From: Ochrobactrum sp. BTU1
GTDB taxonomy: Bacteria; Pseudomonadota; Alphaproteobacteria; Rhizobiales; Rhizobiaceae
Direction: 5' to 3'
Assembly: GCA_018798825.1 (NCBI GenBank)
Contig: CP076356.1
Span: 124,001-188,000 of the forward strand
DNA: 64,000 bases
Shown here: piece by piece, positions 9,511-17,344 of the stretch
How positions within the stretch are numbered: the stretch's first letter is position 1
Layout of the letters: each line of letters opens with the position of its first letter
Made by a program: the position numbers and the translations under genes
The notes under the pieces: generated by a model
Database searches by the model: none
What the model saw: only the letters and a program-made list of their open reading frames with translations
Told to the model about the DNA's origin: nothing

Positions 9511-9540
9511 TTGACAGAGTGTGGAAAAGCTTGTTGTATA
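9511..9540 (+). promoter_or_regulatory. Sigma70-type promoter of the amide operon
   Basis: TTGACA at 9511-9516 and TTGTAT at 9534-9539 are separated by 17 bases (an 18-base option gives TGTATA). This predicts a transcript start near 9546-9548, directly at the first leader hairpin, leaving a leader of only about 110 nt before the first start codon. Confidence 0.65.
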
Positions 9541-9545
9541 TTCGA

Positions 9546-9615
9546 ACGCGGGGGCAACGTAGCCCGTCAATGCGTAGAAAATAATCTAAGGGAACGTGGT
9601 GGCAATGAAGCCCGC
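9546..9615 (+). promoter_or_regulatory. Dual-hexaloop ANTAR antitermination leader
   Basis: Two short hairpins carry six-base loops with A at position 1 and G at position 4, the signature of ANTAR-protein RNA targets. The first has stem GGGC/GCCC (9552-9555, 9562-9565) and loop AACGTA, with possible outer pairing ACGC 9546-9549 to GCGT 9572-9575. The second has stem GGC/GCC (9601-9603, 9610-9612) and loop AATGAA; its stem is short. The 3' side of the second stem is also the start of the terminator at 9611, so the two structures exclude each other. An ANTAR protein is encoded two genes downstream. Confidence 0.78.
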
Positions 9616-9640
9616 AACACTTCGTGTTGGCGGGATTTTT
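9611..9640 (+). terminator. Leader terminator overlapping the second hexaloop
   Basis: CCCGCAACAC (9611-9620), loop TTC, then GTGTTGGCGGG (9624-9634) form a ten-pair stem with one bulged G, followed by ATTTTT. This is a textbook intrinsic terminator 18 bases before the amiC-like start. Because it shares bases with the second hexaloop stem, it is the conditional switch of the operon. Confidence 0.8.
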
Positions 9641-9657
9641 GTCGTTTGTGAGGTGGA

Positions 9658-10818
9658 ATGGGTGAGCTAACCTGCAAGATCGGCATATTGATTTCAACAA
9701 CTGGCGCTTATGCGGCAGTTGGACGTGCCATCTTGAACGGAACCCTGCTGGCATGTGCGCAGATAAATGCCGACGAAGAGCTGAAGGTCGCTCTCGAGCC
9801 GGTGCATTACAACCCCGGTGGTGATCTGGAAGAGTATTCAGTGGCGACCAGAAAGATGATCGACGCCGGTTATCGTCATGTCGTGGGGTGCTATACGTCA
9901 TCCAGCCGCAAGGAAGTTATTCCACTTTTTGAAAAGTATGATGCACAGCTATGGCATCCATCCCATTATGAAGGTTTTGAAAGCTCTCCAAACGTAATCT
10001 ATACGGGTGCCTCGCCAAACCATCATATGTCACCATTGATGGACTACCTCCTAACCCGATATGGTCGCAAAGCCTTTTGTGTTGGTTCCAACTATATTTG
10101 GGGTTGGGAAAGCATCCGTGTCCTGCGCGAATATATTCATGTGCGCAAGGGACGTGTTCTGGCCGAGCGTTATCTCGGCGTTGGTGAAACGGACTTTCAG
10201 AAGATCATCGAAACCATCTTTGAAGAGCAGCCGGATTTTATATTCAATGCTTTGATTGGTGACTCTTCATACGCCTTTTTCGAGCAGTTTCGACAGGCAT
10301 GTGAAGCGCGCGGTATCAATCAGACCGAACGCTTCCCAATAGCGAGCTGCAATCTTTCTGAACCCGATCTTACTGAAATAATGCCGGAGTGCAGAAATGG
10401 ACATATCAGCTCGTCCGTCTATTTCTCGACCCTGACCAATCCCGAAAACCGTTTTTTTGTGGCCCAATATAACCAGGCTTTTCCTGACGGTCCCCCTCCA
10501 GCGGCAGAAGGTGAAGCCGCCTATATCGCTACTATCATGCTCGGAATGGCTATTGCCGCGGCCAATTCCACCGATCCCATGCTGGTTAGAAACGCTGTCG
10601 CCGGAATGCAGTTAAAGGCACCGCAGGGATTGGTGACAATTGACCCGGAAACACACCATGCATATCTGACGCCGCGGATCGGACTATCGACCCGGGACGC
10701 CGAATTTGAAGTGCTGATCGAGGCGCCAGCGCCTGTGCGACCCGACCCCTATCTCGTTTCTGCAGATAGCCTAGCTATAACCTCAATTGGTCAGGCTAGT
10801 TTGAGGGTTGTACAATGA
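9658..10818 (+). CDS. amiC: AmiC-like amide sensor (periplasmic-binding fold)
   Basis: A 386-residue Leu/Ile/Val-binding-type protein with no signal peptide: it starts MGELTCKIGILISTTGAYAA. It is therefore cytoplasmic, like Pseudomonas AmiC, the ligand-controlled negative partner of AmiR. The fold is kept across the length (VVGCYTSSSRKEVIPLFEKYDAQLWHP, AEGEAAYIATIMLG). It overlaps the ANTAR gene by an ATGA junction, as amiC and amiR would. The expected role is to bind short amides, or urea, and release the antiterminator. Ligand specificity is inferred from the transporter and amidase downstream. The likely ribosome site GAGG is close to the ATG. Confidence 0.85.
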   Translation: MGELTCKIGILISTTGAYAAVGRAILNGTLLACAQINADEELKVALEPVHYNPGGDLEEYSVATRKMIDAGYRHVVGCYTSSSRKEVIPLFEKYDAQLWHPSHYEGFESSPNVIYTGASPNHHMSPLMDYLLTRYGRKAFCVGSNYIWGWESIRVLREYIHVRKGRVLAERYLGVGETDFQKIIETIFEEQPDFIFNALIGDSSYAFFEQFRQACEARGINQTERFPIASCNLSEPDLTEIMPECRNGHISSSVYFSTLTNPENRFFVAQYNQAFPDGPPPAAEGEAAYIATIMLGMAIAAANSTDPMLVRNAVAGMQLKAPQGLVTIDPETHHAYLTPRIGLSTRDAEFEVLIEAPAPVRPDPYLVSADSLAITSIGQASLRVVQ

Positions 10819-11465
10819 GCGGCCGCTTCACACAGAATTTCAGGAACCGCCGCGGGATCATTGTTTCGCGTGATTTCAGAGCAATTGGCGCTTTGGATTC
10901 GACTCTCCCAAAACTAGGCTTGAGTGCATCCTATGTACCGCTTAAAGCCGATAGGGCGGAACTGTTGGAATCTGAGCTCAATGCCGAGCGTGACGTGTTG
11001 TTTGTGGATGGTGATCTCGATAATCCACTTTCTCTTCCAGTCAGTCCGGTCAGTGGCTTGGCCTGTGTTCCGATTGTCGGCCTGGTTGGTGTCGAAGCCC
11101 CTAGCCGCTTGAAAGGACTTGTGCAGTCAGGCGCGACGGCCTTCCTGCGCAAACCCGTTTATGGATCAATTGTCTATTCAGCTATTGTCCTTGGCATCAA
11201 CTCCTACCAGCAGCGACAACAGATGGAGACCACAATTGCTCTCCATGAAATGCGTCGCCAGCAGCGCCGCAGTCTGATCAAGGCAATCGTCGAGATTATG
11301 CGTCGTCACAATGTCTGTGATGATGAGGCTTACAACCTTCTTCGCAGGGAAAGCATGAAATCACGAATGAATGTTGAAACATACGCAGAATACTTCATCA
11401 GCGAAGTGATGAAGGTGGACGACCGCGAAACAGAAACCACTCAAAGGTCAACGATCGCGAACTAA
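10815..11465 (+). CDS. amiR: AmiR-like ANTAR antitermination regulator
   Basis: A 216-residue protein with an N-terminal degenerate receiver-like domain (about 12-125), a helical linker rich in Gln/Arg (131-152) and a C-terminal ANTAR domain (about 145-200; AIVEIMRRHNVCDDEAYNLLRRESM). This is the AmiR plan. ANTAR proteins bind paired hexaloops in nascent RNA and prevent terminator formation, and exactly such a leader precedes this operon at 9546-9640. Its ATG overlaps the stop of the amiC-like gene by four bases, which helps fix the sensor/regulator ratio. It would positively control its own operon. Confidence 0.87.
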   Translation: MSGRFTQNFRNRRGIIVSRDFRAIGALDSTLPKLGLSASYVPLKADRAELLESELNAERDVLFVDGDLDNPLSLPVSPVSGLACVPIVGLVGVEAPSRLKGLVQSGATAFLRKPVYGSIVYSAIVLGINSYQQRQQMETTIALHEMRRQQRRSLIKAIVEIMRRHNVCDDEAYNLLRRESMKSRMNVETYAEYFISEVMKVDDRETETTQRSTIAN

Positions 11466-11484
11466 CCTCCGAGGAGAATAAAAA

Positions 11485-12720
11485 ATGTCTATTATTAAAA
11501 AAGCCGCAGCTTTTGCGGTAACGGGAACGCTTGCACTTTTTTCTGGTGTAGCACTTGCTCAGGAGCCGATTAAGATCGGTGTTCTGGAAGATCAATCTGG
11601 CGAATTTGTCGTGCCTGTTATCGGCAAGGTTCATGCAATTCAGCTTGCGACCGAAGAAATCAATGCCAAAGGTGGTATTGCCGGGCGCCCGATTGAGCTA
11701 GTCGTCTATGATACCCAGTCGGACAATACGCGCTTTCAGGAATTTACGCGACGCGCTCTGCAACGCGATAAGGTTGATGTGATTTTCGCCGGCTTTTCAT
11801 CGGCTTCCCGCGAAGCCTATCGACCGATCGTGCGACAGTTTGACGGCTTTGCCTTCTATAACAATCAGTATGAAGGCGGTGTCTGTGATGCCAATATGGT
11901 GATTACGGGTGCTGTGCCGGAACAGCAGTTCTCGACCCTCATTCCATGGATGATGGAAACTTATGGGAAGAAGGTTTACACCATCGCCGCGGATTACAAT
12001 TTCGGCCAGATTTCTGCTGAATGGGTACGCAATATCGTCAAGGAAAATGGTGGCGAGATGGTTGGAGAGGAATTCATTCCGCTCGGTGTTTCGCAATTCT
12101 CGCAGACCATTCAGAATATCCAAACGGCCAAGCCCGATGTGGTTGTAACTCTGCTGGTTGGAACCGCGCAGGCCTCCTATTACGAACAGGCTGCATCTGC
12201 CAATCTGAAATTGCCTATGGCTTCATCGGTAAATGTCGGTCAGGGTTATGAGCACAAGCGCTTTACACCGCCCAGCCTCGCCAATATGCATGTGACGACA
12301 AACTATATCGAGGAAGTTGATACGCCTGCGAGCAAGGACTTTAAAGAACGCTTCCACGCCAAGTTTCCGAATGAACCCTATATCAATCAGGAAGCTGCCA
12401 ACTCCTATATTGCAGTCAACCTCTATAAGCAGATGGTTGAGCGTGCCGGTGGTTCAACCAAGCGGGATGATTTGCGCAAGATAATCGCCGAAGGTGATGT
12501 TTGCTTTGATGGCCCGTCGGGAAAAACCTGCCTTGATCCCAAGAGCCAGCATATGTCGCATACCATCTATCTGGCAAAAGTTGGCGATGACCATAGCGTT
12601 TCTTTCCCGAAAGTCTGGAACGATGTGAAGCCTTACTGGCTGGGTGATGCGGGTTGCGACCTGACGAGAAGTAATCCGGGAGAACAGTACACACCATCTA
12701 ATCCACCTTCGAAGCAGTAA
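11485..12720 (+). CDS. Urea/short-chain amide ABC transporter, substrate-binding protein
   Basis: A 411-residue UrtA/FmdD-type periplasmic binding protein with a Sec signal peptide (about residues 1-25, ending ALA before QEPIKIGV). The segments GVLEDQSG, GGIAGRPIELVVYDTQSDN, FYNNQYEGGVCD and GQGYEHKRF resemble the urea/amide group. CysCys near the C-terminus (VCFDGPSGKTCLD) may form a disulfide. It follows a GAGGAG ribosome site 20 bp after the ANTAR gene. It should deliver amides or urea to the two permeases and two ATPases that follow. Confidence 0.88.
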   Translation: MSIIKKAAAFAVTGTLALFSGVALAQEPIKIGVLEDQSGEFVVPVIGKVHAIQLATEEINAKGGIAGRPIELVVYDTQSDNTRFQEFTRRALQRDKVDVIFAGFSSASREAYRPIVRQFDGFAFYNNQYEGGVCDANMVITGAVPEQQFSTLIPWMMETYGKKVYTIAADYNFGQISAEWVRNIVKENGGEMVGEEFIPLGVSQFSQTIQNIQTAKPDVVVTLLVGTAQASYYEQAASANLKLPMASSVNVGQGYEHKRFTPPSLANMHVTTNYIEEVDTPASKDFKERFHAKFPNEPYINQEAANSYIAVNLYKQMVERAGGSTKRDDLRKIIAEGDVCFDGPSGKTCLDPKSQHMSHTIYLAKVGDDHSVSFPKVWNDVKPYWLGDAGCDLTRSNPGEQYTPSNPPSKQ

Positions 12721-12729
12721 GGGTCTGAT

Positions 12730-12754
12730 CCGGCACGCACCTGTTGCGTGCCGG
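12730..12754 (+). promoter_or_regulatory. Intercistronic hairpin after the binding-protein gene
   Basis: CCGGCACGCA, loop CCTGT, TGCGTGCCGG: a perfect ten-pair stem just after the binding-protein stop, without a T run. Such hairpins commonly stabilise the upstream mRNA, so that binding protein is made in excess of membrane subunits. Role inferred. Confidence 0.6.
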
Positions 12755-12785
12755 AAGACCAGACGTCTCCCGATTAAGGATTATT

Positions 12786-13661
12786 ATGATGGAGCTATTG
12801 GGTTCTCTTTTCGCTGCCTTTTATCAGTTTGGCGATGCGTTTGCGTTTCTCGTTCTCTCGGCGTGCGGACTGGCAATTATTTTCGGCATGATGGGGGTCA
12901 TCAATCTCGCGCATGGAGAGTTCATCATGTGCGGTGCCTATGTCACCGTAATGACGACAAAAGCCGGTTTGCCGTTGCCATTGGCGATAATCGCGGGTGC
13001 TTTGGTGGCAGGTATCATCGGTATGCTGCTCGAGCGGCTTGTGATCCGCCATCTCTACGGACGCCCGCTTGATACAATCGTGGCGACTTGGGGCATTAGT
13101 TTGATTGCGACACAGGGAACGCTCATTCTTCTGGGTTCAACGATGCAGGGCATCGGCACGCCATTGGGCTCATTCACTCTGGGTGCTCTTTCCTTCTCAG
13201 TTTACCGCATGGTCCTGATGCTGGCTGCGCTGGCTATCCTCGCAGGTCTCTACCTTGTCTTTAACAAGACTCGCTTCGGCATCCTCGCTCGCGCGACCAT
13301 TCAGGTCCCGGACATGGCCAGAACGCTTGGTGTGAACACGAACTACATTTATGCGCTGACGTTTGGTCTGGGCGCCGGTCTGGCAGGGCTCGCCGGCGGG
13401 CTTTATGCTCCCACCATGACCCTGGTGCCGACAATGGGATCAAGCTTCATCGTGGAGTCATTCGTAACTGTTGTTGTCGGTGGCGCTGACGTCTTTTTGG
13501 GCACTGCACCAGCCGCAGCCATCCTCGCGGTCGTTAAGGCAAGTCTCACTTCCATGTATGGCCAGCTGTTCGGACAGATTGGGCTGCTCGTTGCTGTGAT
13601 CATCGTCATTCGGGTGCTGCCAAATGGCCTTTCAGGGCTTTTCATAAAAGGAAAAGGTTAA
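12786..13661 (+). CDS. Amide/urea ABC transporter permease (UrtB/LivH type)
   Basis: A 291-residue LivH-like inner-membrane permease with about eight hydrophobic segments. Family motifs include AIIFGMMGVINLAHGEFIMCGAY near the N-terminus and the cytoplasmic loop RATIQVPDMARTLGVNTNYIYALTFGLGAGLAGLAGGLYAP, which contacts the ATPase. ATG 12786 (followed by a second ATG) is chosen because TAAGGA lies just upstream; a longer frame from 12744 lacks this. Its stop overlaps the next permease start. Confidence 0.88.
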   Translation: MMELLGSLFAAFYQFGDAFAFLVLSACGLAIIFGMMGVINLAHGEFIMCGAYVTVMTTKAGLPLPLAIIAGALVAGIIGMLLERLVIRHLYGRPLDTIVATWGISLIATQGTLILLGSTMQGIGTPLGSFTLGALSFSVYRMVLMLAALAILAGLYLVFNKTRFGILARATIQVPDMARTLGVNTNYIYALTFGLGAGLAGLAGGLYAPTMTLVPTMGSSFIVESFVTVVVGGADVFLGTAPAAAILAVVKASLTSMYGQLFGQIGLLVAVIIVIRVLPNGLSGLFIKGKG

Positions 13662-14722
13662 TGGCACTCAAGCTATTCGGGCATCTTGAAGGCCCGCAAA
13701 CCAAGGGGAAAGGCCCAGTTTTCTGGAGTGGCTTTTTAGCCGTTGTCCTGCTCGCAATCATTTATCCAATGTTTTCAGACGGATACACAATTGGAAACAA
13801 CGTCTACTTTCTGATCTGGACATTCATGGCCATGGGGCTCAGTCTCATCTGGGGTTATGGCGGTGCATTGTCGTTTGGCCAAACAGCATTCTTCGGCGTT
13901 GCGGGTTACGCTTATGGCGTTCTGACGATCAATATCGGTGATGCTTTCGGATTCACCCTTATCGCGCTAGTGCTGGCAATTCTCCTTGCCGGTCTGACTG
14001 CTGCAATCATTGGCTATTTTTTGTTCTATGGGCGGATAACGGGTGTGTTTCTGGGCATCGTCACCCTTTCGGTTACGTTGGTTCTGGAACGCTTCATGGC
14101 GCAGACCGCCGGCCCGGAATGGGCGATTGGAAAAGCCCGCCTTAACGGTTTCAACGGCATGAGTGGTATGCCGCCAATCACTATTCCTTGGTTTGGTGGC
14201 GATATTGCTCTCTATCCCGATATTGGACTCTATTATGTCGTTCTTGGCCTCGTCTTGGTCGTCTATCTGGGATTGCGGCTTGTGTTGAACTCGCCATTTG
14301 GCAATGTTCTCGTTGCCATCCGCGAAAACCCACAAAGAGCCGAGATGCTGGGCTATGATGTTCGCCTCTATCAGTGGGGGGGCTTTATCATAGGTTCAAT
14401 GCTGGCCGGTCTTTCGGGCGTTCTTTATACGGCCTGGGGTCAATATATTACGCCATCAAGCATGAGCATTACGGCTGCAGCACTACCGATTGTCTGGGTT
14501 GCAGTTGGTGGGCGCAGCGACATCACAGCGACGCTTATTGGAACAATTCTGGTGCTTGCAGGATTTCAGGCGCTTACAATTTATGGCGCACAATACGCAC
14601 TGATTGTTATGGGTGCTCTGCTTGTGTTCACCGTGCTTATTGCGCCGCAAGGTATTGTACTGGGGCTAGCTAATCTGGTCGGGCGTGTTCTGATCTTCAA
14701 ACAGAAGAGGTCAGCATCATGA
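13661..14722 (+). CDS. Amide/urea ABC transporter permease (UrtC/LivM type)
   Basis: A 353-residue LivM-like permease, about ten membrane segments, with MGLSLIWGYGGALSFGQTAFFGVAGYAYG and the coupling-loop region VAIRENPQRAEMLGYDVRLYQWGGFIIGSMLAGLSGVLY. It starts in the stop codon of the preceding permease (TAATG) and ends overlapping the first ATPase by ATGA, so the transporter genes are tightly coupled. It pairs with the UrtB-type subunit to form the membrane channel. Confidence 0.9.
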   Translation: MALKLFGHLEGPQTKGKGPVFWSGFLAVVLLAIIYPMFSDGYTIGNNVYFLIWTFMAMGLSLIWGYGGALSFGQTAFFGVAGYAYGVLTINIGDAFGFTLIALVLAILLAGLTAAIIGYFLFYGRITGVFLGIVTLSVTLVLERFMAQTAGPEWAIGKARLNGFNGMSGMPPITIPWFGGDIALYPDIGLYYVVLGLVLVVYLGLRLVLNSPFGNVLVAIRENPQRAEMLGYDVRLYQWGGFIIGSMLAGLSGVLYTAWGQYITPSSMSITAAALPIVWVAVGGRSDITATLIGTILVLAGFQALTIYGAQYALIVMGALLVFTVLIAPQGIVLGLANLVGRVLIFKQKRSAS

Positions 14723-15435
14723 ATATCCTTGAAACACGCAACCTGCATAAGCGCTTTGGTGGTCTGCATGTAACAAATGATGTCAACCTTCAACTCAGGA
14801 AGGGGGAGATTCATTGTTTGATTGGACCCAACGGGGCAGGTAAAAGTACCCTCTTCGCGCTCATACTGGGTAAATATCTGCCAAGCGAAGGTGATGTTCT
14901 TTATAAAGGTGAAATAATTACGCAATTGAAATCGTTTGATCGGATCGACCGCGGTATTAGCGTGAAGTTTCAGGTGCCGGGTATTTTTAAGGAGCTGAGT
15001 GTTTACCAGAACCTCGAAATAGCCGTTCAACGAAAGCATCGCGGTACAGAGCTCAAACGCGAAATCGAGCGTCTTTTAGGTTTCCTGAAGCTTGAGGATT
15101 CCACCACAAAACTTGCTGGTAATCTCAGCCATGGCCAGAAGCAATGGTTGGAGATCGGTATGGCTATCAGTCTTGAACCAGAACTGCTGCTTCTCGATGA
15201 GCCCACTGCAGGCATGACCCCGGACGAAACATTTGCAACCGGAGAAATGGTTCAACAATTGAATGCGCAGGGAGTGACTGTTCTGGCCGTTGAACATGAC
15301 ATGGCATTCGTTCGGCAAATCGCACAACAGGTTACAGTCCTGCATTTTGGTAAAATCTTCGCGCAAGGCTCGATCGACGACATCGTTAAGGATGACCGGG
15401 TCGCTGCAATCTATCTGGGGCAGGCCGATGCATAA
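14719..15435 (+). CDS. Amide/urea ABC transporter ATPase (UrtD/LivG type)
   Basis: A 238-residue ABC ATPase with Walker A GPNGAGKST, signature LSHGQKQWLEIGMAI, Walker B LLLLDEPTAGMTPDE and the switch histidine in VEHDM. Signature LSHGQ and the TAGMTPDE continuation are typical of UrtD and distinguish it from LivG proper. It overlaps the permease before and the second ATPase after, which begins 8 bases before this stop. Cytoplasmic, membrane-associated. Confidence 0.9.
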   Translation: MNILETRNLHKRFGGLHVTNDVNLQLRKGEIHCLIGPNGAGKSTLFALILGKYLPSEGDVLYKGEIITQLKSFDRIDRGISVKFQVPGIFKELSVYQNLEIAVQRKHRGTELKREIERLLGFLKLEDSTTKLAGNLSHGQKQWLEIGMAISLEPELLLLDEPTAGMTPDETFATGEMVQQLNAQGVTVLAVEHDMAFVRQIAQQVTVLHFGKIFAQGSIDDIVKDDRVAAIYLGQADA

Positions 15436-16141
15436 GGAAATTCTACTTCAAACACGCGGTTTGTGGGCTGGATATGGTGGTAAGCCCGTGCTGCAGGGTG
15501 TCGATATCGATGTGCACAAGGGAGAAATCGTAGCAGTCATCGGTCGTAACGGCGTCGGTAAGTCGACACTTATGAAGTCGCTTATCGGGCTTTTGCCGGC
15601 TGACCGGGGATCAATAGGTTTCAACGCACAGGATGTCACGCATCTACCTCCGCACAAGCGGGCACGCCAAGGTATCGGTTATGTTCCGCAGGGTCGGGAT
15701 GTATTCCCCCGTATGACGGTTGAAGAAAATCTGGCAGTTGGCGAATCTATCACTCCAGGTGCCAGTAAAGAGCTTTATGACGATATTTATTCCCGGTTTC
15801 CAATCCTCGCAGAAAGACGGCATCAACGCGCGGGAACAATGTCGGGCGGCCAGCAACAACAATTGGCAATTGGTCGTGTTTTGATAGGACGTCCATCTCT
15901 TATTCTTCTCGACGAGCCGTCGGAAGGGATCCAGCCAAACATCGTGATGGATATTGCGAAACTATCGGTGGAACTCAACCAGAAAACTGGAGTGTCTATC
16001 ATTCTCGTTGAGCAAAATATCGATATGATCCGCGCCATGGCCCAGCGCTGCTATGTTATGGACAAGGGAAGTATCGTTGCAACTCTCACAGCCGAGATGT
16101 TGGAAGATCGCGACACGGTGCGCAGATATCTCGCCGTTTGA
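15428..16141 (+). CDS. Amide/urea ABC transporter ATPase (UrtE/LivF type)
   Basis: A 237-residue ATPase with Walker A GRNGVGKST, signature MSGGQQQQLAIGRVL, Walker B LILLDEPSEGIQPNIV and VEQN as the H-loop region, all in UrtE/LivF style. The start at 15428 gives the family-typical N-terminus and overlaps the preceding gene; a longer upstream frame is only read-through of that gene. With UrtD-type ATPase it would power uptake. It is followed by a 110-bp gap and the amidase. Confidence 0.9.
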   Translation: MHKEILLQTRGLWAGYGGKPVLQGVDIDVHKGEIVAVIGRNGVGKSTLMKSLIGLLPADRGSIGFNAQDVTHLPPHKRARQGIGYVPQGRDVFPRMTVEENLAVGESITPGASKELYDDIYSRFPILAERRHQRAGTMSGGQQQQLAIGRVLIGRPSLILLDEPSEGIQPNIVMDIAKLSVELNQKTGVSIILVEQNIDMIRAMAQRCYVMDKGSIVATLTAEMLEDRDTVRRYLAV

Positions 16142-16251
16142 CGATGGCAATCTCGTAGTTACACGTTTTGAACAGTCCCAATATTCGTTTGTTCCGGGTC
16201 AGGAGCAGCTCGGAAACCTATACCATCTCAAAATGATTAAAGGAGACTTTT

Positions 16252-17250
16252 ATGTCCTGGTTTGATGAATCGATCATGGTCCGCAAAGGCGTTGCAAAGG
16301 GTATCGCTGGAAAAAGCCATCACATCAGTGAGGAAGTGCAGGGCAAGTATCAATATGTCTATGGTTCCTATGTTGAGCCGGTTCTACATGTAGAGCCAGG
16401 CTCGGTGATTTCCGCCGAGACGCATGACGCATTTGAAGGGAAAATCCGCAAGGAAACTGACAAGCCATCAGAAATTTTGAATTTTCCATTCCTCAATCCA
16501 CAAAATGGGCCAATCTATGTCGAGGGTGCAGAGAAAGGCGACACGCTGGCGGTATATATCAAGGAAATCCGTCCGCGAGGTGAGCAACCGTCGGGGACCA
16601 CCGTTATCATGCCTGAATTTGGCGGTCTCGTGCCGACAGCAGATACAGCGATGCTGAATCCAACATTGCCGGAAGTGGTCAAGAAGTTGCACATCGATGC
16701 TGAAAAAGGCGTCAAGTGGAACGATCGTATCACACTGCCATACGAACCATTCATTGGTACAATCGGGACTGCACCTGAAATTGAAGCTATCAGTGCTCTG
16801 GTCCCGGATTATTATGGTGGCAATATGGATTTGCCTGATGTTGCGCCGGGCGCAATCATTTACCTGCCCGTGCAAACCAAGGGTGCCTACCTGTTTCTTG
16901 GTGACTGTCACGCTGCGCAAGGTGATGGCGAACTTTGCGGTGTGGCCGTTGAACATCCAACAGTGACGACCATTCAGGTCGATTTGATAAAAAACTGGAC
17001 TATCCGTACTCCTCGTCTGGAGAATGATAAATTCTATATGACAGTTGGTTCTTCCCGCCCGATGGAAGACGCGGCTCGACAGGCCTACAGGGAGTTGATC
17101 CGCTGGATGGCAACCGATTTCGGTTTCGATGAAATCGACGCCTATATGCTTTTAACGCAGGCGGGACGTGTCCGCCTTGGAAATATGGTAGATCCAAAAT
17201 ACACACTTGGAGCTTCCATTTTGAAGTCGATATCCGGCATCGCAAAATAG
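16252..17250 (+). CDS. fmdA: Formamidase/acetamidase family amidohydrolase
   Basis: A 332-residue FmdA_AmdA enzyme, which hydrolyses formamide or acetamide to ammonia and the acid. Conserved parts include the acidic/His segments SAETHDAFEGKI, GDTLAVYI and GDCHAAQGDGELCGVAVE, the last a metal-site region of the family. AAGGAGA lies five bases before ATG 16252. As last gene of the ANTAR-leader operon it fits the system well: sensor and antiterminator, importer, then the enzyme that releases nitrogen. Which amide is preferred cannot be judged. No signal peptide, so cytosolic. Confidence 0.88.
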   Translation: MSWFDESIMVRKGVAKGIAGKSHHISEEVQGKYQYVYGSYVEPVLHVEPGSVISAETHDAFEGKIRKETDKPSEILNFPFLNPQNGPIYVEGAEKGDTLAVYIKEIRPRGEQPSGTTVIMPEFGGLVPTADTAMLNPTLPEVVKKLHIDAEKGVKWNDRITLPYEPFIGTIGTAPEIEAISALVPDYYGGNMDLPDVAPGAIIYLPVQTKGAYLFLGDCHAAQGDGELCGVAVEHPTVTTIQVDLIKNWTIRTPRLENDKFYMTVGSSRPMEDAARQAYRELIRWMATDFGFDEIDAYMLLTQAGRVRLGNMVDPKYTLGASILKSISGIAK

Positions 17251-17260
17251 CATCACGCTA

Positions 17261-17288
17261 TGGTGGCGCGCAATATAAAGCGCCACCA
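17261..17288 (+). terminator. Hairpin after the amidase gene
   Basis: TGGTGGCGC (17261-17269) and GCGCCACCA (17280-17288) form a perfect nine-pair stem with a ten-base loop, eleven bases after the fmdA stop. The following bases (AGATTTCC) are only weakly T-rich, so this is a probable operon end or mRNA-stabilising hairpin. Confidence 0.55.
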
Positions 17289-17344
17289 AGATTTCCACGT
17301 ATATGCAAAGTTTTGGTAATCTCATCGGGGTTCTTCTAAACAGT

